Below are positions 1-6,769 of a stretch of DNA of 18,029 bases, piece after piece. The position numbers and the translations under genes are program-made. The notes beneath the pieces were generated by a model. The model was not told the DNA's origin. It was given only the letters and a program-made list of their open reading frames with translations, and searched no databases. Source of the DNA: Lentihominibacter faecis (lineage in GTDB: Bacteria > Bacillota > Clostridia > Peptostreptococcales > Anaerovoracaceae); the NCBI RefSeq assembly GCF_014306095.1, contig NZ_JACRWC010000030.1, positions 1 to 18,029 of the forward strand, written 5' to 3'. Numbering within the stretch: position 1 is the first letter of the stretch; each line of letters begins with the position of its first letter.

Positions 1-58
1 TCATATTACAGGCTTTATGCGTTGAAATTTCAATGTTTTACAACATTTTTCCTCATAG

Positions 59-95
59 AAAAAGCCTGACACCTTATTTCTAAGGTCGGGCTTTT
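59..95 (-). terminator. Intrinsic terminator of the acetyltransferase operon
   Basis: Two-part hairpin: AAAAGCC (60-66) pairs with GGGCTTTT (88-95), and the inner arms ACCTTA (71-76) and TAAGGT (81-86) pair around a 4-nt loop. Read on the minus strand the stem is followed by TTTTTC. It lies about 55 bases past the stop of the acetyltransferase gene, as expected for the end of that operon. On the plus strand the T run is shorter, so it may work both ways. Bases 1-58 show nothing I can assign. Confidence 0.75.
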
Positions 96-151
96 GTCTA
101 CAGTCTGAAGGCTGCCTCCAGGCAGTCTCTTTGTTTTCTCTTTTATATTCT

Positions 152-691
152 TTATTTCCAGCTCCAGTCCTCTGGAACGCCGTATACATTCTTATATAAG
201 AGTCCCTGCATCCGGGAAAACTCCTCCTCGTCCAGCGGACCTCCCGTAGTCATCAGCCGCAGCGGGATGGCATTCCGTCCTTCTGCAATAGGCGGCTGCA
301 TATAGAAGTAGTCGTTATAATAGAATCCGTTTCTCTCATAAAATCCGATTCGCCTTGCCGCCATCTCTGTCTCCGGCGGTTCCACTTCCAGACAGATCCG
401 CATATCTGTATCTTCGATCACCTTCTGCAAAATCTTTCCGCCCAGTCCGCCATTGCGGCAGTCCGGATCTACTGCAAAATGCTCGATATACGCCATATCG
501 CCCAGCTCCCAAAGCGCCAGGAACGCCTGCAAAGCAGCATCCTCCGGCGATCTCTTTGCATAAAGATTGTAGGCAGGTTCTGCGAAGAGTTCCCGCTGGC
601 CGTTATAATCCCGCCGTTCATCCTCCGGAAAACTCCGCTCCATCAACGAGAACATCTTGTCAAAATCTGCTTCTGTCAGTCTCTCGATCAT
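152..691 (-). CDS. GNAT family N-acetyltransferase
   Basis: A 179-residue protein of normal GNAT length, likely transferring an acetyl group from acetyl-CoA to an amine; the substrate cannot be told. The acetyl-CoA loop is visible as CRNGGLGGKIL (about residues 78-88), preceded by the usual beta-4 strand with IEHFAVDPD. A later RIGFYERNGFYYND block matches the beta-6/7 region that closes the fold. The start is supported by AAGGA upstream on the minus strand. Only 3 bases separate it from the stop of the upstream ATC hydrolase gene, so the two are probably cotranscribed. It could act on a small metabolite or an antibiotic, but nothing in the sequence decides this. Confidence 0.85.
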   Translation of the reverse strand: MIERLTEADFDKMFSLMERSFPEDERRDYNGQRELFAEPAYNLYAKRSPEDAALQAFLALWELGDMAYIEHFAVDPDCRNGGLGGKILQKVIEDTDMRICLEVEPPETEMAARRIGFYERNGFYYNDYFYMQPPIAEGRNAIPLRLMTTGGPLDEEEFSRMQGLLYKNVYGVPEDWSWK

Positions 692-694
692 ACT

Positions 695-1330
695 CTATCC
701 TTTCTTCCGTATCACGTGAAAATTGCAGCAGTCGTCGCCTGCCGCCAGAGTCTTGGTGCGGATCAGCTCCGCACCCACCATATCGTACGTCCCGTAGTCC
801 ATCCTGCAAAGACACGGCAGCCAGTTTTCCATGTGCTCCCGCTGCGCCAGCTTGCATATGCCGCACTCGGTGTACGTACAGTAGAACTCGTCCTCGCCTT
901 TTTCGTAGGTGAACTTCCAGTCCATCTCATATTTAGAATGTCGGGAACGCTCCGCCTCCTGCAGCTTTTTATCCTGCACTTCATCAGAAAACAAAGTTCC
1001 GTTTTCCCGCTCTTTTCGGTGAGATTTCTGCATGAAGTTCGACTGGATCCCAGCGGCGATCACATCTTCCATCCGCTCCGGGCTCATGTCGGGGTCGGCC
1101 TTTGCCAGTGCAAAGAACCAGCAGGCGCCTATCAGGTCGTCTTCCAGGCTGTTCTCCTTGCTGCCCACGCCAGGCGTCCGCTCCAGCATGGCTTTGTATT
1201 CTTCCTGAATCCTGCGGAACACGGCGCGCCGTTTAGACGCAGACATCTCCGGTACATGCTTTTTATAATAAGATCCCAGGATCCTGCGGAATACCAGCCC
1301 GTAGACCCTGGCTGTCATATCGTATTTCAT
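695..1330 (-). CDS. L-2-amino-thiazoline-4-carboxylic acid (ATC) hydrolase family protein
   Basis: A 211-residue protein resembling the ATC hydrolase family (Pfam ATC_hydrolase): an N-terminal helical half, then a Cys/His-rich C-terminal half with CTYTECGICKLAQ, LPCLCRMDYG and a closing GDDCCNFHVIRKKG, which resembles the family's characteristic C-x-F-H ending. Known members open the thiazoline ring of ATC on the route to cysteine, but most relatives in gut Firmicutes are uncharacterised and their real substrate is open. The ATG has a GGAGGA ribosome site close upstream. It is the first gene of a two-gene operon with the acetyltransferase. Assignment to the family is fairly sure; the enzymatic role is inference. 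Confidence 0.7.
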   Translation of the reverse strand: MKYDMTARVYGLVFRRILGSYYKKHVPEMSASKRRAVFRRIQEEYKAMLERTPGVGSKENSLEDDLIGACWFFALAKADPDMSPERMEDVIAAGIQSNFMQKSHRKERENGTLFSDEVQDKKLQEAERSRHSKYEMDWKFTYEKGEDEFYCTYTECGICKLAQREHMENWLPCLCRMDYGTYDMVGAELIRTKTLAAGDDCCNFHVIRKKG

Positions 1331-1348
1331 GATATTTCCTCCACCAAA

Positions 1349-1377
1349 AGTATACCACCACGCATAACTTCCCGCAA
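1349..1377 (-). promoter_or_regulatory. Promoter of the ATC hydrolase/acetyltransferase operon
   Basis: On the minus strand TTGCGG (1377-1372) and TATACT (1354-1349) are separated by 17 bases, and the -10 is preceded by TGG, making an extended -10. The start site would fall near 1342, just ahead of the ribosome site and ATG at 1330. The 94-base gap to the plus-strand gene shows only a weak outward -10 (TATACA) on the other side. Confidence 0.55.
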
Positions 1378-1424
1378 GCCGGGCAAACTATACAGAAAAC
1401 GAAAACATGAGGAGGAATTTTATC

Positions 1425-1862
1425 ATGACAACACATCCCGATACGCTGAATCTGCTGCGGGAAACCGACCTGGGCGTTCAGATGGGGCTTTATACCTTCG
1501 ACCAGCTGCTGGATCGAATCAAGGACGATCGGCTCAAACAGATCGTGACCGCATCCCGCAACGATCACCGCCGTCTGCAGGGCGAACTGCGGGATCTCAT
1601 CAAGGGCTACGGCAGCTATGAGGAGGATCCCAGCCTGATGACCAAAGCCATGGCGTGGATGACCGGCAACATGAAAATGTCCATGGACGACAGCGACCAG
1701 ACTGCCGCCGACATCATCACCCGCGGCTGCGATATGGGGACGAAAACCCTGTATAAATATATGAATCAGTACGATCACGCCGACCTTTCCGTCCGTGACA
1801 CGGCCCGCAAGCTGATCGCTGCAGAAGAAGATCTGGAGAAACAACTGCACCCTTTCCTGTAA
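1425..1862 (+). CDS. Ferritin-like helical-bundle protein (DUF2383/PA2169-like)
   Basis: A 145-residue, almost entirely helical protein. The start at 1425 is chosen over an in-frame ATG at 1407 because GAGGAGG (about 1409-1415) sits at correct spacing before it. The pattern resembles ferritin-like four-helix bundles: LLRETDLGVQMGLYTFDQLL, then ASRNDHRRLQGELRDLI, a Met-rich linker (KAMAWMTGNMKMSMDD), then helices with DTARKLIAAEEDLEKQL. Acidic and His residues (D/H in ASRNDHRR, E in AAEED) could be metal ligands, but I cannot confirm a di-iron site. The family has no firm function; stress or metal-related roles are guesses. It is divergent from the ATC hydrolase operon and followed by a reductase with its own promoter. 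Confidence 0.6.
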   Translation: MTTHPDTLNLLRETDLGVQMGLYTFDQLLDRIKDDRLKQIVTASRNDHRRLQGELRDLIKGYGSYEEDPSLMTKAMAWMTGNMKMSMDDSDQTAADIITRGCDMGTKTLYKYMNQYDHADLSVRDTARKLIAAEEDLEKQLHPFL

Positions 1863-1867
1863 CGTGC

Positions 1868-1873
1868 TATAAT
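1868..1873 (+). promoter_or_regulatory. Extended -10 promoter for the aldo/keto reductase gene
   Basis: TATAAT at 1868-1873 is preceded by TGC, an extended -10 (TGN-TATAAT). The matching -35 position (1845-1850, CTGCAC) is poor and lies inside the upstream gene. The start site would be near 1880, giving a leader of about 28 bases that contains a GGAG ribosome site before the ATG at 1908. Confidence 0.5.
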
Positions 1874-1907
1874 ACTATTTGAATCATCACAGAATACGGA
1901 GCAGAAC

Positions 1908-2882
1908 ATGAAAAAACGAAAACTAGGAACAACTGATTTATACGTGACCCCGGTGGCATTCGGGGTTCTTACCATGGGCGGTTCTCAGATGGATCTTCCT
2001 CTGCAGGAAGGTGCGGAACTGATCCGCTATGCCATCGACCAAGGCATCAATTTCTTCGACACCGCCCAGTATTACGAGACTTATCCCTATCTTCGCGAAG
2101 CCCTGAAAGGCATAGAGCGATCACCGGAAAATCCGGATTTCCCGGTGATCTGTACCAAATGTCTGGGATCTGCCTACGAAGAAATGGAAGATGCCATCGA
2201 GGAAGCTCTTGAGGAAATGGATCTGGAGACCATAGATATCTTCCTCCTTCACGAAGTCCGGCAGGATCCCGACTGGAACATGCGCGCCGGAGCCTGGCAG
2301 TGCCTTCAGGACTATAAAGAAAAAGGCGTGATTCGCGCCATCGGTGTGTCCACCCATCACGTAGACGTTACTGCTAAGATGGCTCATATTCCCGAGTGCG
2401 ACGTAGTATTCCCGCTGATCAATTTTGCCAGCCTGGGGATCCGCAACGGCGACGGACCCGGCACCTGCGAAGAGATGGAGGCTGCTATCCAGGCCTGCCA
2501 CAATGCGGGAAAGGGCGTCTTCGCCATGAAAGCCTTCGGCGGAGGCAATCTAACGGCGGATTATGTAAAGGCTCTTGACTACGTCACAGGTCTTCCCGGC
2601 GTAGATTCTACCATGGTAGGCATCGGGAAAAAAGAAGAAATAGACCGGCTGATCGCGTATGCGGACGGCACTTTGCCACGAGATTACGTTCCCGATATCA
2701 GTCATAAACGCATCCACATTGATGCCGGCGACTGTGAAGGATGCGGCGCCTGCATCCGGCGTTGTCCCAACAAAGCGATCCACTGGAACCAATACGGCCT
2801 GGCTGCAGTGGACGATGACGTCTGCCTCACCTGCGGCTACTGCGCACCGGTCTGTCCGGTACGGGCTATTATTCTGTTCTAA
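1908..2882 (+). CDS. Aldo/keto reductase fused to a 2x[4Fe-4S] ferredoxin domain
   Basis: A 324-residue cytoplasmic oxidoreductase. The N-terminal TIM-barrel domain (about 1-270) carries the aldo/keto reductase tetrad: D51 and Y56 in FFDTAQYYET, K84 in VICTKCLG, and H115 in IFLLHEV. The C-terminal domain (about 272-324) is a bacterial ferredoxin with two complete CxxCxxCxxxCP motifs, C276/279/282/286 and C306/309/312/316. Such fusions are common in anaerobic Clostridia and suggest electron exchange with ferredoxin rather than only NAD(P)H; the substrate is unknown. ATG has GGAG seven bases upstream. The SGNH hydrolase gene starts 20 bases downstream with its own strong ribosome site, so the two probably form an operon. 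Confidence 0.85.
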   Translation: MKKRKLGTTDLYVTPVAFGVLTMGGSQMDLPLQEGAELIRYAIDQGINFFDTAQYYETYPYLREALKGIERSPENPDFPVICTKCLGSAYEEMEDAIEEALEEMDLETIDIFLLHEVRQDPDWNMRAGAWQCLQDYKEKGVIRAIGVSTHHVDVTAKMAHIPECDVVFPLINFASLGIRNGDGPGTCEEMEAAIQACHNAGKGVFAMKAFGGGNLTADYVKALDYVTGLPGVDSTMVGIGKKEEIDRLIAYADGTLPRDYVPDISHKRIHIDAGDCEGCGACIRRCPNKAIHWNQYGLAAVDDDVCLTCGYCAPVCPVRAIILF

Positions 2883-2902
2883 ATCAAGAAGGAGTTACCG
2901 CT

Positions 2903-3628
2903 ATGACAACCAATCACACACCAGAACTCGACGCCCTGCTTCACCAGGCCATGGAAGCCGATTTCCAGGCCGAAAAAGCCCGGAAATTAAAGAATTTCCA
3001 GTATCTCAACCAGTACATAAAAAAAGGCCAGATACTCTTTACCGGTTCCTCCCTGATGGAGCACTTCCTGGTAGCTGAGCTCTACGCAGAAAGCGACCTG
3101 TCTAAAAACGGCCTGTTGGTCTACAACCGGGGGATCGGGGGCTACACCACCGATGAATTTCTGCGTGACATTGACACCATGCTGCTGGATCTGGAGCCGT
3201 CCAGGCTCTTTATCAACATCGGCACCAACGATATGAACAGCACGCCGGCTGACGCTGACGACAAACCGTCCTGGATGCCTCACCTGCTGGAAAACTACGA
3301 AAAGATCCTGCAGGCCTGCCAGGAAAAACTCCCGGAAATGAAAATCTACATGATGGCATACTACCCCATCAACACCCGGGTCATCTCCATGATGAAAGAC
3401 CCGTTCCTCAAGGAAAAATTCAAGACCCGCACCAACGAAAAAGTCCGCCAGGCCAATGCGAAGATCGCACAGCTGGCGGAACAACACGGCTGTCACTATA
3501 TCGACGTCAACGACGGCCTCACCAATAACGCAGGCGCGTTAAAACCGGAATACACCGTAGAGGGTGTCCACATGTATCCCAACGGCTACCGGATCGTATT
3601 TGAGAATCTGAAACCGTATCTAAAATAG
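2903..3628 (+). CDS. SGNH/GDSL-family hydrolase
   Basis: A 241-residue esterase-type hydrolase with the SGNH blocks in order: FTGSSLMEHF (block I, nucleophile S50, with Ser in place of the usual Asp of GDS), NRGIGGYTTDEF (block II glycine), INIGTNDMNS (block III Asn109), and VEGVHMYPNGY (block V His223, with Glu220 where Asp is usual). These substitutions are seen in cytosolic lysophospholipase L1/acetylhydrolase-like members. No signal peptide is visible, so it should act inside the cell. Substrate unknown; candidates are acetyl esters or lysolipids. AAGGAG precedes the ATG. It follows the reductase closely, and no clear terminator separates it from the toxin locus beyond. Confidence 0.8.
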   Translation: MTTNHTPELDALLHQAMEADFQAEKARKLKNFQYLNQYIKKGQILFTGSSLMEHFLVAELYAESDLSKNGLLVYNRGIGGYTTDEFLRDIDTMLLDLEPSRLFINIGTNDMNSTPADADDKPSWMPHLLENYEKILQACQEKLPEMKIYMMAYYPINTRVISMMKDPFLKEKFKTRTNEKVRQANAKIAQLAEQHGCHYIDVNDGLTNNAGALKPEYTVEGVHMYPNGYRIVFENLKPYLK

Positions 3629-3643
3629 CATTACATTTTTTTC

Positions 3644-3672
3644 TTGTTTTGCATATTTTTTCATGGTATAAT
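3644..3672 (+). promoter_or_regulatory. Promoter of the small toxin gene
   Basis: Consensus TATAAT at 3667-3672 with TTGTTT at 3644-3649, 17-base spacing. Transcription would start near 3679, giving a leader of about 100 bases. The leader can form a 5' hairpin CTGCCG (3681-3686)/CGGTCAG (3700-3706) and a GC-rich hairpin CAGAGGG (3714-3720)/CCCTCTG (3727-3733) followed by TTTT. Confidence 0.6.
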
Positions 3673-3782
3673 ATAGCATACTGCCGGAACAACGGTAGGC
3701 GGTCAGTTCCCTTCAGAGGGACTGGGCCCTCTGTTTTCATAGAAATCCCTTAGGGGAAATCTCAAAAAGGAGGGGATACTTA

Positions 3783-3875
3783 ATGAGTGACTTTGAAATG
3801 CTTTCTATTGTATTATCCATACTTTCGATCATCTTAATGATCCTGATTGCATACATCAATGAAACAAAAAAGTAA
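3783..3875 (+). CDS. Small hydrophobic holin-like toxin (BsrE/TxpA type)
   Basis: A 30-residue peptide starting MSDFEMLS, with one hydrophobic helix rich in Ile and Leu (about residues 7-24), and ending AYINETKK. Length, the acidic N-terminus followed by E-x-L-S, the single membrane segment and the lysine end match the putative holin-like toxins related to Bacillus BsrE and TxpA, toxins of type I toxin-antitoxin systems that damage the membrane when their mRNA is not silenced by an antisense RNA. AAGGAGGGG lies 8-16 bases before the ATG. The stop codon is inside the arm of the downstream hairpin, and a converging promoter lies beyond it, as in txpA/RatA. No other gene is adjacent on this strand. 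Toxicity is inferred from family resemblance. Confidence 0.75.
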   Translation: MSDFEMLSIVLSILSIILMILIAYINETKK

Positions 3876-3967
3876 CCGCCACTTTCATCTCACGGTTACT
3901 TTTAACTGATGATATGAACTGACCGTCTGCTTTCTGATTGAAAAGCGCTCCGGCAGTATTATTCTTT
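3865..3967 (-). ncRNA. Candidate antitoxin antisense RNA of the toxin locus
   Basis: Predicted about 100-nt RNA from a start near 3967 to the shared terminator hairpin. It would be antisense to the last codons and 3' end of the toxin mRNA, the arrangement of Bacillus RatA or SR4. Its 5' part folds into a hairpin: outer arms CTGCCG/CGGTCAG (plus-strand 3951-3956 and 3919-3925, one bulge) and inner arms GCTTTTC/GAAAGC (3946-3940 and 3934-3929). The outer arms repeat the sequence of the toxin mRNA's own 5' hairpin. It contains no reading frame of note. Read-through from mnmA, on the same strand upstream, could add to its level. Confidence 0.6.
3868..3903. terminator. Bidirectional terminator shared by toxin mRNA and antisense RNA
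   Basis: AAAAGTAACCG (3868-3878) pairs perfectly with CGGTTACTTTT (3893-3903) around a 14-nt loop. The T run follows the stem in both directions (six T on the minus strand). The toxin stop codon lies in the left arm. Both RNAs would end here, so their 3' ends are complementary over about 40 bases. Confidence 0.75.
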
Positions 3968-3973
3968 TTCTAA

Positions 3974-4002
3974 ATTATAACTCTCTCTTAAAAAAATCGC
4001 AA
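3974..4002 (-). promoter_or_regulatory. Promoter of the antitoxin RNA
   Basis: On the minus strand TTGCGA (4002-3997) and TATAAT (3979-3974) are exactly 17 bases apart. It lies in the gap after the mnmA stop and points toward the 3' end of the toxin gene. Confidence 0.65.
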
Positions 4003-4010
4003 GTGATTTT
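3990..4010 (-). terminator. Possible weak terminator after mnmA
   Basis: AAAATC (3993-3998) and GATTTT (4005-4010) form a short stem directly after the mnmA stop, followed on the minus strand by seven T. The stem is only 6 bp and mostly A-T, so termination would be leaky. It overlaps the -35 of the antitoxin promoter. Confidence 0.35.
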
Positions 4011-4016
4011 CTGCTC

Positions 4017-5147
4017 CTACACAATAAATCCGCCGCCCAGCACCAGATCGTTCCGGTAGAATACGATGGACTGTCCCGGAGTCGGCGCACGCTGCGGCTC
4101 TTCGAATGTCGCCAGGATCTTCCCGTCCGGAAGGAGCTTTAAAGAAGCTGCCGCAGGCTTTGCAGCATAACGGATCTTAGCCGTGATCCCCGACATATCG
4201 TCAAACCCTATGATCCCCAGAGACCGGGCCTCGCCACTCTCGCCGTCCGCCTGGCGAGCTTCACGTTCTTGCTGCGCCAGACGCGAAAAGTCGATCCCCA
4301 GCAAAATGTTCCCATCAGAAACAACCTTTGTCTTAAAGAGATCCTGATTATCCCCTAATACCACCTGATTCTTTTCGCTGTCGATCCCGGTGACAAATGC
4401 CGGTTTTCCCAGAGCGATACCCAGACCTTTTCGCTGTCCGATGGTGTAGTGGAGGATCCCCTGATGCTCGCCCAGGATGTTGCCATCAGCATCCACGAAA
4501 TCGCCCTTAGGCAGATCGCAGCCATTCCGTCTGAGGAATGCTTTGTAATCATCGCCATCTTCGATAAAGCAGATTTCCTGACTATCCTTATCTTCCGCAT
4601 TTTTCAGCGCTTTTTTCCGTGCGATCTCCCTCACAGCCTCCTTGTCCTCCGCATCGTTGAGGGGCAGGATGAGACGTGAGATAACGTCTTCTCCCAGACG
4701 ATAGAGCATATAGGACTGATCTTTTGCCTCGCTCTTTGCACGTCGAATGAACCACTCCTCGCTCTCCGGATCCTGATACGTACCTGCGTAGTGACCCGTG
4801 GCGATCCAGTCAGCCCCTTCTTCGTCTGCCGCCGCAAGCAGGGTCTTGAACTTCACATCAGGGTTGCAGACGATGCACGGATTCGGCGTTCTGCCGCAGA
4901 CGTATTCGCTGCAAAAATTCCCTATGACCTTTTCCCGGAAAATATCGCTGACATCCCGGTACAGGAATTTGATCCCCAGCTGCTTCGCCGCCATCTCTGC
5001 ACGTACCGCACCGGCATCTTCTCTGCCTTTTCCCATAGCGTCAAAATATAACCCGATGACTTCGTAACCTTTTTCTTGTAATAACAAAGCAGCGGTAGTG
5101 CTGTCCACTCCGCCGCTTAATCCTAACACAACTTTTTTATTCTTCAT
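4017..5147 (-). CDS. mnmA: tRNA-specific 2-thiouridylase MnmA
   Basis: 376 residues, cytoplasmic. It activates U34 of tRNA-Lys, -Glu and -Gln with ATP and inserts sulfur to give 2-thiouridine. Visible motifs: PP-loop SGGVDS (11-16), NPCIVCN with the catalytic Cys94, ATGHYA (116-121), the tRNA-contact block KDQSYMLYRL (142-151), and EICFIEDGD with the second catalytic Cys193. The C-terminal beta-barrel (about 230-376) carries a small Glu/Arg-rich insertion around 292-309. The reading frame is open further upstream, but the ATG at 5147 is chosen because MKNKKVVLGLSGGVDS is the normal family N-terminus. It overlaps the scaffold gene by 11 bases, tying it to the cysteine desulfurase operon that supplies its sulfur. 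Confidence 0.93.
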   Translation of the reverse strand: MKNKKVVLGLSGGVDSTTAALLLQEKGYEVIGLYFDAMGKGREDAGAVRAEMAAKQLGIKFLYRDVSDIFREKVIGNFCSEYVCGRTPNPCIVCNPDVKFKTLLAAADEEGADWIATGHYAGTYQDPESEEWFIRRAKSEAKDQSYMLYRLGEDVISRLILPLNDAEDKEAVREIARKKALKNAEDKDSQEICFIEDGDDYKAFLRRNGCDLPKGDFVDADGNILGEHQGILHYTIGQRKGLGIALGKPAFVTGIDSEKNQVVLGDNQDLFKTKVVSDGNILLGIDFSRLAQQEREARQADGESGEARSLGIIGFDDMSGITAKIRYAAKPAAASLKLLPDGKILATFEEPQRAPTPGQSIVFYRNDLVLGGGFIV

Positions 5148-5595
5148 CTTCGTCTTCCACATCGTGATGGTGATCTTCCTCTTCGTTTGGATCAAAACCT
5201 TCAAGACCCTTGTAAGTCTTGCCGTGCTTCTGCGCATAATCATAGATCGCAGCCTTGATCGCATGTTCTGCCAGAACAGAGCAGTGGATCTTTACAGCAG
5301 GCAGTCCTCCCAGCTCATCGATGATCTTCTGGTTGGAAAGCTCCAGCGCATCTTCGACCTTCATACCGATGATCATATCGGTCGCCATGCTGGAAGAAGC
5401 GATCGCGCTGCCGCATCCAAAAGTCTTGAATTTCGCATCAGTGATCACATCGTTGTCATCTACGCTGATGGTGATCTGCATCATATCCCCGCAGACCGGG
5501 CTTCCATAAGTTCCCTTGCCGTCCGGGTTTTCAATTTCTCCCACATTGTGAGGATTCATAAAATATTCCATTACTTTATCATTATACAGTGCCAT
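5137..5595 (-). CDS. nifU: IscU/NifU-type iron-sulfur cluster scaffold
   Basis: 152 residues, cytoplasmic; assembles [2Fe-2S]/[4Fe-4S] clusters from iron and sulfur delivered by the desulfurase and passes them to apoproteins. The three ligand cysteines are C35 (GSPVCGDMM, with the conserved Asp37), C61 (KTFGCGSAIA) and C105 (KIHCSVLAEHAI). The N-terminal YNDKVMEYFMNPHNVGE is typical of the clostridial NifU-N type. The last 20 or so residues are an unusual acidic and His-rich tail (PNEEEDHHHDVEDEDEE) beyond the usual fold, possibly metal binding. It starts 4 bases after the nifS stop with GAAGGA upstream and overlaps mnmA by 11 bases. Confidence 0.9.
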   Translation of the reverse strand: MALYNDKVMEYFMNPHNVGEIENPDGKGTYGSPVCGDMMQITISVDDNDVITDAKFKTFGCGSAIASSSMATDMIIGMKVEDALELSNQKIIDELGGLPAVKIHCSVLAEHAIKAAIYDYAQKHGKTYKGLEGFDPNEEEDHHHDVEDEDEE

Positions 5596-5599
5596 GTTT

Positions 5600-6769
5600 C
5601 TACCATCCTTCCTGTCCCGTTACCGGAGACCATTCTCTCAGTTTTTCTACGACTGTTTTCAAAGCATCTACTGTATAGTCAATATCTTCTTTCGTTGTAA
5701 AGTCTCCGACAGTAAACCGCACTGCACCGTTCATCTTTGTAATGGAAACGCCGATAGCTTCCAGTACATGAGACGGAACCAGGGATTTCGAAGAACATGC
5801 AGATCCCGTGGATACTGCCACACCGAATCCATCCAGCATCAGCAGTATGGATTCCCCTTCGATATAGTCAAAGCATACATTCAGATTTCCAGGATGACGA
5901 TGATCTCTCGGACCGTTGACCTGGATGCCGCTGATCTTTTCTTCGATTTCTTTTCTCAGATAATCACGCAGCTCACTGCAATGCGCCCGATGGTGTTCCA
6001 GATTAGCATGAGCCAATTCTGCAGCCTTGCCGAATCCCACGATACCGGCAACATTTTCAGTACCGGCTCTCCGCTTAGTTTCCTGTGCACCGCCGTGCAT
6101 GAAATTCGGGATCTTGATTCCCTTTCTCGTATAGAGTGCGCCAACGCCTTTAGGACCGTAGATCTTGTGAGCAGACATGGACATGAAGTCGATTCCCAGA
6201 TCCTTTACATCGATGGGCACGTTACCCAGACCCTGTACAGCGTCTGTATGGAAATATATCTTATGTTTCTTCGCAACAGCAGCCAGTTCCTTGATCGGTT
6301 CTACCGTTCCGATTTCGTTGTTCACCATCATGATACTGATAAGGATCGTATCATCACGGATCGCGTCCTCCAGCACTTCAGGCTTCACGAAACCTTCGCT
6401 GTCTACATCCAGATAAGTCACCTCAAAGCCGTGCTTTTCCAGATATTCGCATGTATGCAGGATCGCGTGGTGCTCGATCTTGCTTGTAATGATATGTTTT
6501 CCCTTTTCTTTCAGCTTGTCCGCAACACCTTCCAGAACCCAGTTATCCGCTTCTGTTCCACATGATGTGAACGTGATTTCTCTCGGTTCTGCATTGATCA
6601 GATCCGCCACCTGACCTCTGGCTTTATCTAAACCGGCCTTTGCCTCAAGTCCTACACTGTAAAGACTGGACGGATTGCCGTAAAAATCAGTATAATATGG
6701 AAGCATTGCCTTCCACACGTCTTCCTTAACAGGCGTTGTTGCTGAATAGTCTAAATAAACCTGTCTCAT
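5600..6769 (-). CDS. nifS: Cysteine desulfurase (NifS/IscS type)
   Basis: 389 residues, PLP-dependent; converts cysteine to alanine and holds the sulfur as a persulfide for the scaffold and for MnmA. The N-terminus VYLDYSATTP is diagnostic, HTDAVQG (174-180) is the PLP-contact Asp strand, SAHKIYGPKG contains the PLP lysine K202, and STGSACSS contains the persulfide Cys325. RRAGTENV (234-241) is also conserved. ATG at 6769 is chosen over the 23-residue longer frame because GGAG lies at proper spacing and the family starts here. It leads the nifS-nifU-mnmA operon. No IscR/Rrf2 regulator is adjacent. Confidence 0.93.
   Translation of the reverse strand: MRQVYLDYSATTPVKEDVWKAMLPYYTDFYGNPSSLYSVGLEAKAGLDKARGQVADLINAEPREITFTSCGTEADNWVLEGVADKLKEKGKHIITSKIEHHAILHTCEYLEKHGFEVTYLDVDSEGFVKPEVLEDAIRDDTILISIMMVNNEIGTVEPIKELAAVAKKHKIYFHTDAVQGLGNVPIDVKDLGIDFMSMSAHKIYGPKGVGALYTRKGIKIPNFMHGGAQETKRRAGTENVAGIVGFGKAAELAHANLEHHRAHCSELRDYLRKEIEEKISGIQVNGPRDHRHPGNLNVCFDYIEGESILLMLDGFGVAVSTGSACSSKSLVPSHVLEAIGVSITKMNGAVRFTVGDFTTKEDIDYTVDALKTVVEKLREWSPVTGQEGW

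Noticed and set aside
1..189. 62-codon minus-strand frame at the left end
   Set aside because: It crosses the terminator hairpin and overlaps the end of the acetyltransferase gene in another frame; composition is not protein-like.
479..1621. Long 380-codon plus-strand open frame
   Set aside because: It runs opposite to the acetyltransferase and ATC hydrolase genes, has a composition rich in His, Arg and Pro without any family motif, and no ribosome site. It is a shadow of the minus-strand genes.
3678..3959. Terminal inverted repeats of a small mobile element carrying the toxin
   Set aside because: The outer 11-bp blocks could be read as transposon ends, but there is no target-site duplication at the flanks and the inner blocks are at unequal spacing. 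Matching RNA hairpins explain the pattern better.
5594..6565. 323-codon plus-strand open frame opposite nifS
   Set aside because: The minus strand holds an unmistakable cysteine desulfurase with complete catalytic residues; the plus-strand frame has no domain pattern.
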